This document shows, piece after piece, positions 8,473-16,030 of a stretch of DNA of 64,000 nucleotides. Position 1 is the stretch's first letter. Every line of letters begins with the position of its first letter. The translations under genes were made by a program, and so were the position numbers. Source of the stretch: Brevibacillus laterosporus (GTDB taxonomy: Bacteria; Bacillota; Bacilli; Brevibacillales; Brevibacillaceae); NCBI GenBank assembly GCA_007833815.1, contig CP033464.1, forward strand, positions 358,001 to 422,000, in the 5' to 3' direction. The notes beneath the pieces are model-generated. The model was not told the origin of the DNA. It did no database searches and saw only the letters and a list, made by a program, of their open reading frames with translations.

Positions 8473-9727
8473 GGGAACTCTCCTTTACTGCCTCACCATC
8501 CGCTACGTATGATAGACCTGATCTGACTATCATCTGTCCGTCAGAAACTCCCTCTTTAATTTGATACATATCATTGTGAATGGCCCCTACTGTAACGCTT
8601 TTCCGATTTGCTTTACCCCCATCTATGACATAGACAAATCGTTCCCCATCCATCATGCCTACCGCTGATACAGGAACATAGAGGTCCTTGCTCTCTTTGC
8701 TTGTAATCTGAGTAGAGACATTCATACCGGTCTTCCAATTTTGCGGTTTGCTAAGCACTGCTACATCTACAGTGTACGTACCATTTTTTTCGTCCATTGC
8801 AGGTGATACAAATGTGACTATACCAGGAATTGGCTCATTTCCAGTCGATTGGATAGTAAGTTTCCCTCCTTGCTTCCATTGAGATATTTCACCACTATTG
8901 ACTTGGAGATGGACAACCCATGCACTATCATCCATCAGCTTTACAACAATTTGACCAGCTCCCGTCTGCTCAGAAACATTCTGGCTTACCTCAGTGACTA
9001 TTCCAGAGAAAGGGGCAATCAACTGTGTCGCTGTTAAATCATGTTGTGCCCGAACCAGTTGAACCTGTGCTTGCTTAATGCCCGCATTTAAGGTAGTTTG
9101 ATCGGCAAAACTAGCACCCTGTTGCAATTTAGAAGAATGATTTTGTTCTGCTTGCAAAGCAATAGTGGCTTGCTTTTGTTCTTGATCTAGTCTATCAAGT
9201 TCACTTTTAGCAATAGCCCCACTGTCGTATAATCGTTTTGCTTTTGACAGTTCATCGTTGACTACTGCTAGCTTTTGTTTTGCCTTATTAATTTGCAATT
9301 GTTGATCATACAGGTCATGCTGATCAGCCCCCTGCAATCCTTTTATTTTTTCAGCACTCGCCCGTGCCACCTGAGATTCGGCAGAAGCAATTTCCTGTTT
9401 CCATATAGTCGTGTCCAATTGAGCTAACAATTTTCCTGCCTGTACCTTCTCACCCTTTTTCACATGAATCTGGGCTATTTTTCCGCTCGTTCCAAACGAT
9501 AAGGGCATTTCCTTGGCAGCAGCAACAATGCCATAGGTTGTGTTACTTTCACTTGCTTCCAAAGTAGATACACGATAGCTTGGGACCGTTTTAATTTGAA
9601 GCCCCATTTCTCCCATTGCAAAGTATCCTTCTCTCATTTCTTCCATTTGATCTATATTAGATTTCATCTTATCGCAACCACTTAAGGTCAGTAGTATCGC
9701 AATCCCCAGTAACAGATTTCGCTGCAC
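8465..9727 (-). CDS. RND efflux adaptor lipoprotein (membrane fusion protein)
   Basis: Periplasmic-adaptor-type protein working with the permease encoded directly after it. Order: a signal ending in the lipobox LSGC (lipid-anchored Cys), a lipoyl-like half domain (GTSGKIAQIHVKKGEKVQAGKLLAQLD), a long coiled-coil hairpin (about residues 110-200), the second lipoyl half (LTATQLIAPFSGIVTEV) and a beta-barrel region. I place the start at GTG 9727, because GGGAGTGAT lies just in front of it. The ATG at 9745, six codons upstream, has no ribosome site. This gives 420 residues. In a Gram-positive the adaptor sits on the outer face of the membrane, as in SwrC/YerP-like and MacA-like systems. Stop and next start overlap (ATGAGTAA). 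Confidence 0.88.
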   Translation of the reverse strand: MQRNLLLGIAILLTLSGCDKMKSNIDQMEEMREGYFAMGEMGLQIKTVPSYRVSTLEASESNTTYGIVAAAKEMPLSFGTSGKIAQIHVKKGEKVQAGKLLAQLDTTIWKQEIASAESQVARASAEKIKGLQGADQHDLYDQQLQINKAKQKLAVVNDELSKAKRLYDSGAIAKSELDRLDQEQKQATIALQAEQNHSSKLQQGASFADQTTLNAGIKQAQVQLVRAQHDLTATQLIAPFSGIVTEVSQNVSEQTGAGQIVVKLMDDSAWVVHLQVNSGEISQWKQGGKLTIQSTGNEPIPGIVTFVSPAMDEKNGTYTVDVAVLSKPQNWKTGMNVSTQITSKESKDLYVPVSAVGMMDGERFVYVIDGGKANRKSVTVGAIHNDMYQIKEGVSDGQMIVRSGLSYVADGEAVKESSHE

Positions 9728-9853
9728 ATCATCACTCCCTAGCATAAGAAAATAAATTTTTAAAATATTTAATCAATTCATTGTATACGGATAACGTAGG
9801 AGTGACAATAACTTTCCAACATTAAAAAATAATATACCAGCTAGGACATAAAC

Positions 9854-9893
9854 AAAAAGAGCAGCCTTCTACGTCTACGCATAGAAGCTGCTT
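9854..9893 (-). terminator. Terminator after the HAD gene pair
   Basis: AGCAGC (9860-9865) pairs with GCTGCT (9887-9892), the stem continuing through TTCTA/TAGAA. Read on the minus strand it ends in CTTTTTG. It lies 20 bases past the broken HAD gene, and by symmetry may also insulate the efflux promoter. Confidence 0.7.
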
Positions 9894-9912
9894 CTTTACT
9901 TGTGTAAGATTC

Positions 9913-10560
9913 TTATACTTTAGATGCACGAGCCTGTTCATTATAAGCAAGCACCCACTCACAAGCACTTGCCACACGGTCTACACAATGCGTCGCTTGC
10001 CTTCTTACATCAGGATGTCCATGAGACATGGCAAATCCGTGTGGTGTGATAGCAAACATCGACACATCATTAAATGCGTCTCCTGCACATGCAATATCCT
10101 CAACTGAAATCCCTAAATCCTTCGCTAAATAAACAAGCCCATCCCCCTTGCTAATATGACTCGGGACAAAATCTCACTAACATACGTGATTGAACGATTT
10201 TTCCATAGGCTGTCATCTCTTTGGTATAAAAATGGATTGCCCGATACTAATCGTTTGAAATAGGTCAAATCCGGTAGCGATCTCATCAATTTGTTTTGCA
10301 ATTTTTGGTAAAAAAGCCCCCTCGAAAAGCTGCTTTCCCGAAGCCTTTCTTACAAATGCTCCATTTTGGCTTACACGATGGCATTCAAAACCGAGCTCTT
10401 GGGACACTTTCACTAACTCTTGATCCATGCGACCAGATGCTAGACAAATTTCAACTCCCTGGTTATAGAGAGAGGTTAACGCTTGCTTATCTCGCTCACT
10501 GACGCCAATCTTGTCCTGAAATAATGTACCGTCCAAATCGCTGACAAACATCTTAATCAC
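9913..10560 (-). pseudogene. HAD-IIB (Cof-type) phosphatase, internally deleted
   Basis: The N-terminal part (from GTG 10560) has MIKMFVSDLDGTLFQ with the nucleophile Asp, then ASGR and HRVSQNGAFV, and runs to IFIPKR, where TGA interrupts at 10213. In the same frame the C-terminal part resumes near 10175 (DFVPSHISKGDG, then GDAFNDVSMFAITPHGFAM) and ends at 9913. Compared with the intact paralogue directly upstream, about 70 residues of the cap domain are missing and stop codons sit at the join. This is a tandem duplicate killed by an internal deletion rather than a frameshift. Confidence 0.85.
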
Positions 10561-10579
10561 TGCGATTCTTCCCTTCTGA

Positions 10580-11395
10580 CTACCTAGATGTATGAGAGGT
10601 TGTCAACTGCCAACCGTTTTGGCGTGCAACCCACTCAGCCGCCTCACGTACGTTTTTAGCAATATGAGCTGCCTTTTCTTTAATAGGCTCATCAGCATGG
10701 TCCATAGCAAAACTGTGCGTCACGGCTTCAAACATCGGAAGATCATTGTAAGAGTCCCCAATGCAAGCCACTTCATCTGGTGATAGACCTAAGTTCTCCA
10801 TCAGACGGCTTACTCCGTCTCCTTTACTAACATGTAAAGGCATTAAATCTAGACAATCGCTAAAGGAAACAAACGAATCAAATTGCTCTGGATACAGCTC
10901 ATGTACTCTTTGTTGCAATTGCTTTAATATGTCCATTTCACCGATATATGTTAATTTAGTCGGTTTTAGTTGATCGCTAAACATATTTAAAAGATTTGGT
11001 TCTTCTTTAATTTGTTCTTTGTGAGCTTCTTCTATGTCTTTATACGCTGTTTTTTTTGTCAAGTACACTTCATCGCCCACACTAACCAAACCTATCGCTT
11101 CGAATTCATGTGCTGTTTCACATAATTTTCGGGCCATCTCTGGATCAAAGTCGCAAGCGTGCAATAACTGCTCTTCACGCGTAATGACAAAACCACCATT
11201 TTGACTCACACGATGGCATTGATGACCTAACTCCTCGATCACCCATCTAATATCTCTGTCAATACGACCGCTGGCAAAACAGATTTGGATTCCCTTTTCA
11301 GCTAAAAACAGCAATGCTTCACGATCGGCTGGATCAATTGTTTTCTCTTCCGTTAGTAAAGTACCATCCAAATCGCTGACAAACATTTTTATCAT
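10580..11395 (-). CDS. Cof-type HAD-IIB family phosphatase
   Basis: 271 residues, cytosolic. HAD motif I is FVSDLDGTLL (nucleophile Asp and acid/base Asp), motif II is in CFASGR, and motifs III/IV are KGDG and IGDSYNDLPMFE. The C2-type cap lies between about residues 85 and 190. Family members dephosphorylate sugar phosphates, flavin precursors or pyridoxal phosphate; the substrate cannot be told here. ATG at 11395 follows GAGGAAA. The gene lies 19 bases before the decayed paralogue, so both once formed a tandem pair on one transcript. Confidence 0.9.
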   Translation of the reverse strand: MIKMFVSDLDGTLLTEEKTIDPADREALLFLAEKGIQICFASGRIDRDIRWVIEELGHQCHRVSQNGGFVITREEQLLHACDFDPEMARKLCETAHEFEAIGLVSVGDEVYLTKKTAYKDIEEAHKEQIKEEPNLLNMFSDQLKPTKLTYIGEMDILKQLQQRVHELYPEQFDSFVSFSDCLDLMPLHVSKGDGVSRLMENLGLSPDEVACIGDSYNDLPMFEAVTHSFAMDHADEPIKEKAAHIAKNVREAAEWVARQNGWQLTTSHTSR

Positions 11396-11600
11396 GCAGG
11401 TTTCCTCCGTTTCAATCTCTCTATCTCTACTTAGTAATCTTACCTTAAAAAGAAAAGATATGATAGGTCGCTGAAGTTGCGTTCTACTCTTTTATCTTTT
11501 GGAATAGTCTGATAAAATTTACCTTGTAAAACGCTTACACACATCCCAGAGTATACGAGTAATTGTATGGCTTTTTTCAAAAAGGAGGGAGAGGTGCATC

Positions 11601-12296
11601 GTGGCAAAGATTTATGAATCATATAATGAAATGGTTGCTGATATTCATGACGAGGCTGCGCTATTAGTTGGCGGCTTTGGTCTCTGCGGTATCCCGGAAA
11701 ATCTAATTATTGCCTTACGTGATAAAGGGGTTAAGGGCTTGACCGTCGTTTCAAATAATTGTGGCGTGGATGACTGGGGGCTTGGCCTCATGCTCCAACA
11801 GAAGCAGATTAAGAAAATGATCAGTTCGTACGTAGGTGAGAACAAAGAATTTGAACGTCAATTTCTCTCAGGCGAGCTAGAAGTAGAATTGACTCCACAA
11901 GGAACGTTAGCTGAAAGAATTCGTGCCGGTGGAGCTGGTATTCCGGCTTTTTATACCCCTGCTGGTGTAGGTACGCCCATTGCTGAGGGACGTGAAACAC
12001 GCTTATTTAATAATAAAGAATACTTAATGGAAACAGCAATTACGGGGGATTTTGCTTTGATTAAGGCTTGGAAAGCAGATACACTCGGAAATCTGGTTTA
12101 TCATAAAACCGCTCGTAACTTTAATCCAATGATGGCGGCTGCTGGTAAAATCACGCTTGTTGAGGTGGAAGAGATCGTAGCGGCAGGAGAGCTGGACCCT
12201 GATCAAATTCATACTCCAAGCGTGTACGTTCAACGCTTGATTAAAGCACCATCCTTTGAAAAACGCATCGAACGGCGCACGGTACAAAAAGTCTAA
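11601..12296 (+). CDS. scoA: 3-oxoacid CoA-transferase subunit A
   Basis: 231-residue alpha subunit of succinyl-CoA:3-ketoacid (or acetate/acetoacetate) CoA-transferase, which loads CoA onto acetoacetate. Typical signatures are [26 protein letters not shown], the oxyanion-type segment [17 protein letters not shown] and [16 protein letters not shown]. Start is GTG at 11601 behind an excellent AAAGGAGGGAGAGG. Subunit B follows after 49 bases, as in scoAB and atoDA. Together with the hydroxybutyrate genes at 42.5-46.5 kb it fits ketone-body use. Glutaconate or other acceptors are possible but less likely. Confidence 0.93.
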   Translation: MAKIYESYNEMVADIHDEAALLVGGFGLCGIPENLIIALRDKGVKGLTVVSNNCGVDDWGLGLMLQQKQIKKMISSYVGENKEFERQFLSGELEVELTPQGTLAERIRAGGAGIPAFYTPAGVGTPIAEGRETRLFNNKEYLMETAITGDFALIKAWKADTLGNLVYHKTARNFNPMMAAAGKITLVEVEEIVAAGELDPDQIHTPSVYVQRLIKAPSFEKRIERRTVQKV

Positions 12297-12345
12297 CGTT
12301 TCTGATACGCCTTACTAACAGCTTAAAATAAGGAGGTAGTAATCC

Positions 12346-13002
12346 ATGACCTTGTCTCGCGAACAAGTGGCCATGCGTGCCGCTCAAGAAATTGAGGATG
12401 GTTTTTATGTAAATTTAGGAATTGGTATGCCTACACTGGTGGCTAATTATATTGCGGAGGGTAAAACCGTAGTTCTGCAATCGGAAAACGGGCTGTTGGG
12501 CATCGGACCATATCCGTATGCTGACGACGTAGATCCTGATTTGATTAACGCTGGAAAAGAAACAGTAACAGCAATACCAGGTGCTTCCTACTTCTCCTCT
12601 GCTGAATCCTTCGGCATGATTCGTGGAGGTCATATCGACTTAGCTATCCTAGGTGCTATGGAAGTATCGGAAAAAGGTGATTTAGCCAACTGGATGATTC
12701 CAGGAAAGATGGTAAAAGGGATGGGTGGTGCCATGGATTTGGTCCACGGAGCTAAAAAAATTGTTGTCATTATGGAACACGTAAATAAACATGGGGAAAG
12801 CAAGATTCTTCCTGCTTGCACCCTCCCTTTAACAGGAAAACAAGTAATTAACCGAATTATTACTGATCGTGCTGTATTTGACGTGACTTCGGAGGGTCTG
12901 ATTTTGATAGAGGTAGCGGACGGCTTCACTGCAGACGAGATTAAAGCTTGCACCGCCGCTTCCTTCCAAGTGGTAAACGAATTAAAAACCGTTTCGGTCT
13001 AA
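12346..13002 (+). CDS. scoB: 3-oxoacid CoA-transferase subunit B
   Basis: 218-residue beta subunit carrying the catalytic Glu that forms the CoA thioester, seen in the signature [11 protein letters not shown]. Other family blocks are [57 protein letters not shown], and the C-terminal [20 protein letters not shown] at 12346 follows AAGGAGGT. It is co-directional with subunit A, and a strong terminator follows 130 bases after the stop, so the two form a bicistronic unit. Confidence 0.94.
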   Translation: MTLSREQVAMRAAQEIEDGFYVNLGIGMPTLVANYIAEGKTVVLQSENGLLGIGPYPYADDVDPDLINAGKETVTAIPGASYFSSAESFGMIRGGHIDLAILGAMEVSEKGDLANWMIPGKMVKGMGGAMDLVHGAKKIVVIMEHVNKHGESKILPACTLPLTGKQVINRIITDRAVFDVTSEGLILIEVADGFTADEIKACTAASFQVVNELKTVSV

Positions 13003-13130
13003 CACGTTTACTTTCATTTCATTACGCACACTCTAACAAGACGTATGAAGCTTAGCTTTGCACATATATGGCAAATCAAATCTTCTGTTGCACTTGTTAG
13101 AGCTAAGAATTAAGCTATCCTTAGCCACAA

Positions 13131-13159
13131 AAAAGGCAACCCTCGGGTCGCCTTTTTTA
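13131..13159 (+). terminator. Terminator of scoAB
   Basis: AAAAGGCAACC pairs with GGTCGCCTTTT around a CTCG loop and runs into a T tract. It separates scoAB from the following hydrolase gene, whose ribosome site starts a few bases later. Confidence 0.85.
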
Positions 13160-13178
13160 TTTAGAAAGGAGCTTGCAA

Positions 13179-13883
13179 ATGGCTACTACGCTTGGCTTCC
13201 TTGTTTTACATGGTTTTGCGGGCACGATTGATGATGTGTTACCACTTGTCCAATTTTTGCGTAATCAAGGTTATACCGTAGAATGTCCCACATTAGAAGG
13301 GCATGGTGCTGATCGTGATCACTTAAAACGTTCTACCCGCGGACAATGGATACATTCGGCTGAGCAAGCCTATCAGCGTCTTAGCATGCGCGTAGATATC
13401 ACGGTGGTAATTGGCTTTTCAATGGGTGGCTTACTTGCCTTCCATCTGGCTACCCATTACCCTGTGGGCATCTTATTTACTCTTTGTACACCTTACTATT
13501 ATTGGGACGTACGCCAATCCCTTTCTCATCTAAAAGAAGACTTCAGTACCTACAGCAACAAATACTTATCTAGTTTGTTTCGTATCCCTCTTTCTAGCAT
13601 GATGCAATTCCGCCTCCTACTAGCTGAAACAAAACTAATTATGCACCGCATCACCTGCCCATATTACATCATTCAAGGGAAGAGGGATGATACTGTTCAA
13701 GCCATTAGTGCTGAGTATTTGCAACAAAAGGTGACGAGCAAACAAACCACTGTTCAATACTTCCCAAACTCTGGTCATCTTATTTTGCAAGGTCCTGAAT
13801 CTCAGAAGGTCATCTCATATATTAATCACGTTCTCCAACAAGAATTACCAGATCTTTATGGGAAAACCACTGTCTTATTCTGA
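13179..13883 (+). CDS. Alpha/beta hydrolase, carboxylesterase-like
   Basis: 234 residues resembling the thermostable carboxylesterase Est30 group. The oxyanion loop is in LVLHGFAGT, the Ser nucleophile in GFSMGG, the Asp in GKRDDTV, and the His in NSGHLIL. The cap is short. The ATG at 13179 lies 8 bases after AGAAAGGAG; a TTG at 13173 is too close to that site to be the start. It likely hydrolyses short-chain carboxyl esters in the cytosol; the natural substrate is unknown. Its end overlaps the end of the convergent purU gene by 28 bases. Confidence 0.88.
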   Translation: MATTLGFLVLHGFAGTIDDVLPLVQFLRNQGYTVECPTLEGHGADRDHLKRSTRGQWIHSAEQAYQRLSMRVDITVVIGFSMGGLLAFHLATHYPVGILFTLCTPYYYWDVRQSLSHLKEDFSTYSNKYLSSLFRIPLSSMMQFRLLLAETKLIMHRITCPYYIIQGKRDDTVQAISAEYLQQKVTSKQTTVQYFPNSGHLILQGPESQKVISYINHVLQQELPDLYGKTTVLF

Positions 13884-14755
13884 CGTACTAGAACTCGATC
13901 TTCCAGATGCCACTGAACAGCGCGGGCCAACACGGTCCGCTCTATTTGTTTACCTAGACGCTTAAGATCATCTACATTATCACGGTGTGTAACACGTTCT
14001 ACTCCCTGTTCAATAATAGGGCCGGCATCTAGTTCTTCCGTTACATAATGCGCAGTAGCACCAATTAATTTCACGCCACGCTCATACGCGCGTTCATACG
14101 GCTTTGCCCCCACGAAAGCTGGTAGGAAGGAATGGTGGATGTTGATGATCTGGCATGGAAAATCCTGAAGGAATGTCGGCGATAAAATCTGCATATAACG
14201 GGCCAACACGATCATGTCTACCTTGCCTTTAATAAGTTCGATTTGCTGTTGTTCAGCTTCTTGTTTCGTATCTTTTGTCACAGGAATATGGTAAAACGGG
14301 ATTCCCATCGCTTCTACCATATCTTTCGTATCCAAATGATTGCTGATTACCATCGCGATATCCGCATGCAAGTACCCAGCATTATACTGCCACAACAGTT
14401 CTACTAAGCAATGATCTTCTTTCGATACAAAAATGGCCATACGCTTACGCTTGCAAGCTTCAACCAGCTTCCATTCCATCTCAAACTGTTCGGCAATCGG
14501 CTGAAATCCCTGATTTACTTGCTCCCAGCATTCTTGTAGACGATTTTGCTTAAATTCAATACGCATAAAAAAGCGTCCACCTTCTGGATCGGTTGTATAT
14601 TGATCAGATTGAATGATATTAGCTCCTTGTTCATATAGATATTGAGACACAGTCGAGACGATTCCTGGACGGTCTGGGCACGTAATTAGCATAATTGCTG
14701 TGTCTTCATGTTTTTGCTTATAATGGTTCCATTCTTTGTTTGATATCGGTTGCAT
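13856..14755 (-). CDS. purU: Formyltetrahydrofolate deformylase
   Basis: 299 residues. It hydrolyses 10-formyl-THF to THF and formate, supplying formate to PurT and balancing one-carbon pools. The N-terminal ACT domain (about 13-90, CPDRPGIVSTVSQYL) senses metabolites. The formyltransferase-type catalytic domain follows, with ISNHLD, NIHHSFLPAFVGAKPYERAYERGVKLIGATAHYVTEELDAGPIIEQ, including the Asn/His/Asp catalytic set. I choose ATG 14755 because GGGAGGA lies just before it. An upstream in-frame ATG at 14785 lacks a ribosome site and would add ten unusual residues. Confidence 0.94.
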   Translation of the reverse strand: MQPISNKEWNHYKQKHEDTAIMLITCPDRPGIVSTVSQYLYEQGANIIQSDQYTTDPEGGRFFMRIEFKQNRLQECWEQVNQGFQPIAEQFEMEWKLVEACKRKRMAIFVSKEDHCLVELLWQYNAGYLHADIAMVISNHLDTKDMVEAMGIPFYHIPVTKDTKQEAEQQQIELIKGKVDMIVLARYMQILSPTFLQDFPCQIINIHHSFLPAFVGAKPYERAYERGVKLIGATAHYVTEELDAGPIIEQGVERVTHRDNVDDLKRLGKQIERTVLARAVQWHLEDRVLVRQNKTVVFP

Positions 14756-14885
14756 CGTAGGGTTCCTCCCGAATTTTTTCTTCAAAGTATAGCACGTTCC
14801 CTTCCGTTATCCAATCAACGTAATAAAGAGTAAATTCATGTTATTTTTCCCTGTAACCTTTTAGGCTCGTCAAGCGTAAAAATGA

Positions 14886-15185
14886 ATGAGAAAGGAGGGG
14901 GAACTCATCTTAAAATCATTAAGCTTAGGTTTACTTGTCTCACTCCTTGTCTCACTATTCATCCAAGACCATTTACTCATGCTTAAAGTAGCCGTCATCA
15001 TTGGTGCTCTATTGTGGGCCATCAGTGCTTTCATCTCTACCTTTTTATTAGATAGTAGCAGAATGCATGAGCACTCCCTTTTTTATGACAAACAGCACAA
15101 AAAACAGCAAATCTGGGCAGTCCATTTATTTTTAATAGGTCTCCCCAATATGTTACTATCTCTATTATTATATGTAGAAATGTAA
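14886..15185 (+). CDS. Small two-to-three-helix membrane protein (DUF5316-like)
   Basis: Up to 99 residues, with hydrophobic stretches at about 11-25, 31-52 and 77-97 separated by a charged loop (SRMHEHSLFYDKQHKKQQ). The layout resembles short DUF5316-type Bacillales membrane proteins of unknown role. The start is unclear: ATG 14886 has no ribosome site in front, while a perfect AAAGGAGGGGG sits inside the first codons (14890-14900) with no ATG, GTG or TTG at a normal distance after it. A terminator follows directly. Confidence 0.6.
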   Translation: MRKEGELILKSLSLGLLVSLLVSLFIQDHLLMLKVAVIIGALLWAISAFISTFLLDSSRMHEHSLFYDKQHKKQQIWAVHLFLIGLPNMLLSLLLYVEM

Positions 15186-15232
15186 AAACAGGCATGTCCC
15201 CACAAAATAACAAAGGATCATGCCTGTTTTTC
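15185..15232 (+). terminator. Terminator after the small membrane protein gene
   Basis: AAACAGGCATG (15186-15196) pairs with CATGCCTGTTT (15219-15229), followed by T's. The stem starts right at the stop codon of the upstream gene. The symmetric stem could also stop the minus-strand 38-residue gene. Confidence 0.85.
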
Positions 15233-15312
15233 TATGTAATTGTTCGTTATGAATCTATTATCTATGATGCCAGCTACAGGAGAAATCATGCGATGTGAAA
15301 AGAACGTCATCA

Positions 15313-15429
15313 TTACTTGAACCATTCAGGTAGTTTTCGGATAAAATAGGCAAGCAATAATCCTAGAGAGACTGGTAGCGCTATAGCAGTCAAGGCTCCC
15401 ATAAACTCCATATATTCTCTACTTTCCAT
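15313..15429 (-). CDS. Possible 38-residue single-span membrane peptide
   Basis: A short frame with a strong ribosome site (GGAGGGGGAAG, seven bases before ATG 15429). It starts MESREYMEFMGALTAIAL, continues with a hydrophobic segment containing GLLLAYFIRK, and ends in LPEWFK. The layout is one membrane helix with a positively charged exit, typical of regulatory or structural small membrane proteins. It has no neighbour on its strand, and the bidirectional terminator at 15185-15232 lies downstream. I recognise no family. Support comes from the ribosome site, the clean amphipathic layout and the fitting terminator. Confidence 0.5.
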   Translation of the reverse strand: MESREYMEFMGALTAIALPVSLGLLLAYFIRKLPEWFK

Positions 15430-15623
15430 TTCTTTCTTCCCCCTCCATACTAGTACGCCAAAACTCGAGGGAAGTTGCGGTCAGCTGTTGAGAAAACTCA
15501 TATCTTGTCGGTAAAAATTACTATTCATTACTAGATTTTTTGTTTAAAAATAAGACAAACGATGTCAAACATCACGCAAATCATAGATTACAAATGACAA
15601 CAAGGTTAGGAAGGTGATGTCCT

Positions 15624-15905
15624 TTGTTTGGTATAAGCATGATAGCTTCCATCGCTTTTGTACTATTATTGTCCATATCCTATTTTATTTACTACAAAAA
15701 ACCTGAAAACATAATCCTTATGTACATACCTTCTGGGGTTATATTTATTGGAAGTAGCTTTGCAGTTCTATATAGTTTTTATGTGAGTGGATTTGAGGGA
15801 ATGGGGATAGCATTTATTAGTATTACTACTGGTATCGCTAGCCTCTTAACCTGCATTGTGCTCACTATTATCGTTATGATCAAACAATCTAAACATAAGA
15901 AATAA
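15624..15905 (+). CDS. Hypothetical membrane protein, three helices
   Basis: 93 residues with three hydrophobic spans (about 4-23, 31-53 and 59-85) and a basic end (KQSKHKK), so the C-terminus is probably cytosolic. Start is taken as TTG 15624, since AGGAAGGTG lies 6-7 bases before it. The next ATG (15639) has no such site. No catalytic motif is visible and I do not recognise the family. A terminator follows right after the stop. Confidence 0.6.
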   Translation: MFGISMIASIAFVLLLSISYFIYYKKPENIILMYIPSGVIFIGSSFAVLYSFYVSGFEGMGIAFISITTGIASLLTCIVLTIIVMIKQSKHKK

Positions 15906-15967
15906 AACTAAGAGGATGCCCTATCCTGCCCTATCCATTTAAGCTTTCGGGAACCTCTTAGTTTTTT
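15905..15967 (+). terminator. Terminator between the small membrane gene and addA
   Basis: AAACTAAGAGG (15905-15915) pairs with CCTCTTAGTTT (15954-15964) and continues in T's. The stem overlaps the last bases of the upstream gene and lies 65 bases from the end of the convergent addA. Confidence 0.7.
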
Positions 15968-16030
15968 ATTGTACGATTTGTTTTATAGGATTTGTACAGT
16001 AGTATTTGTTCTTAGCTTTCGTGACTCATA

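Noticed and set aside
11525..11539. TGTAAAACGCTTACA before scoA as a catabolite (cre) site
   Set aside because: It has one extra base compared with the cre consensus, so CcpA binding is doubtful, although carbon control of scoAB would make sense.
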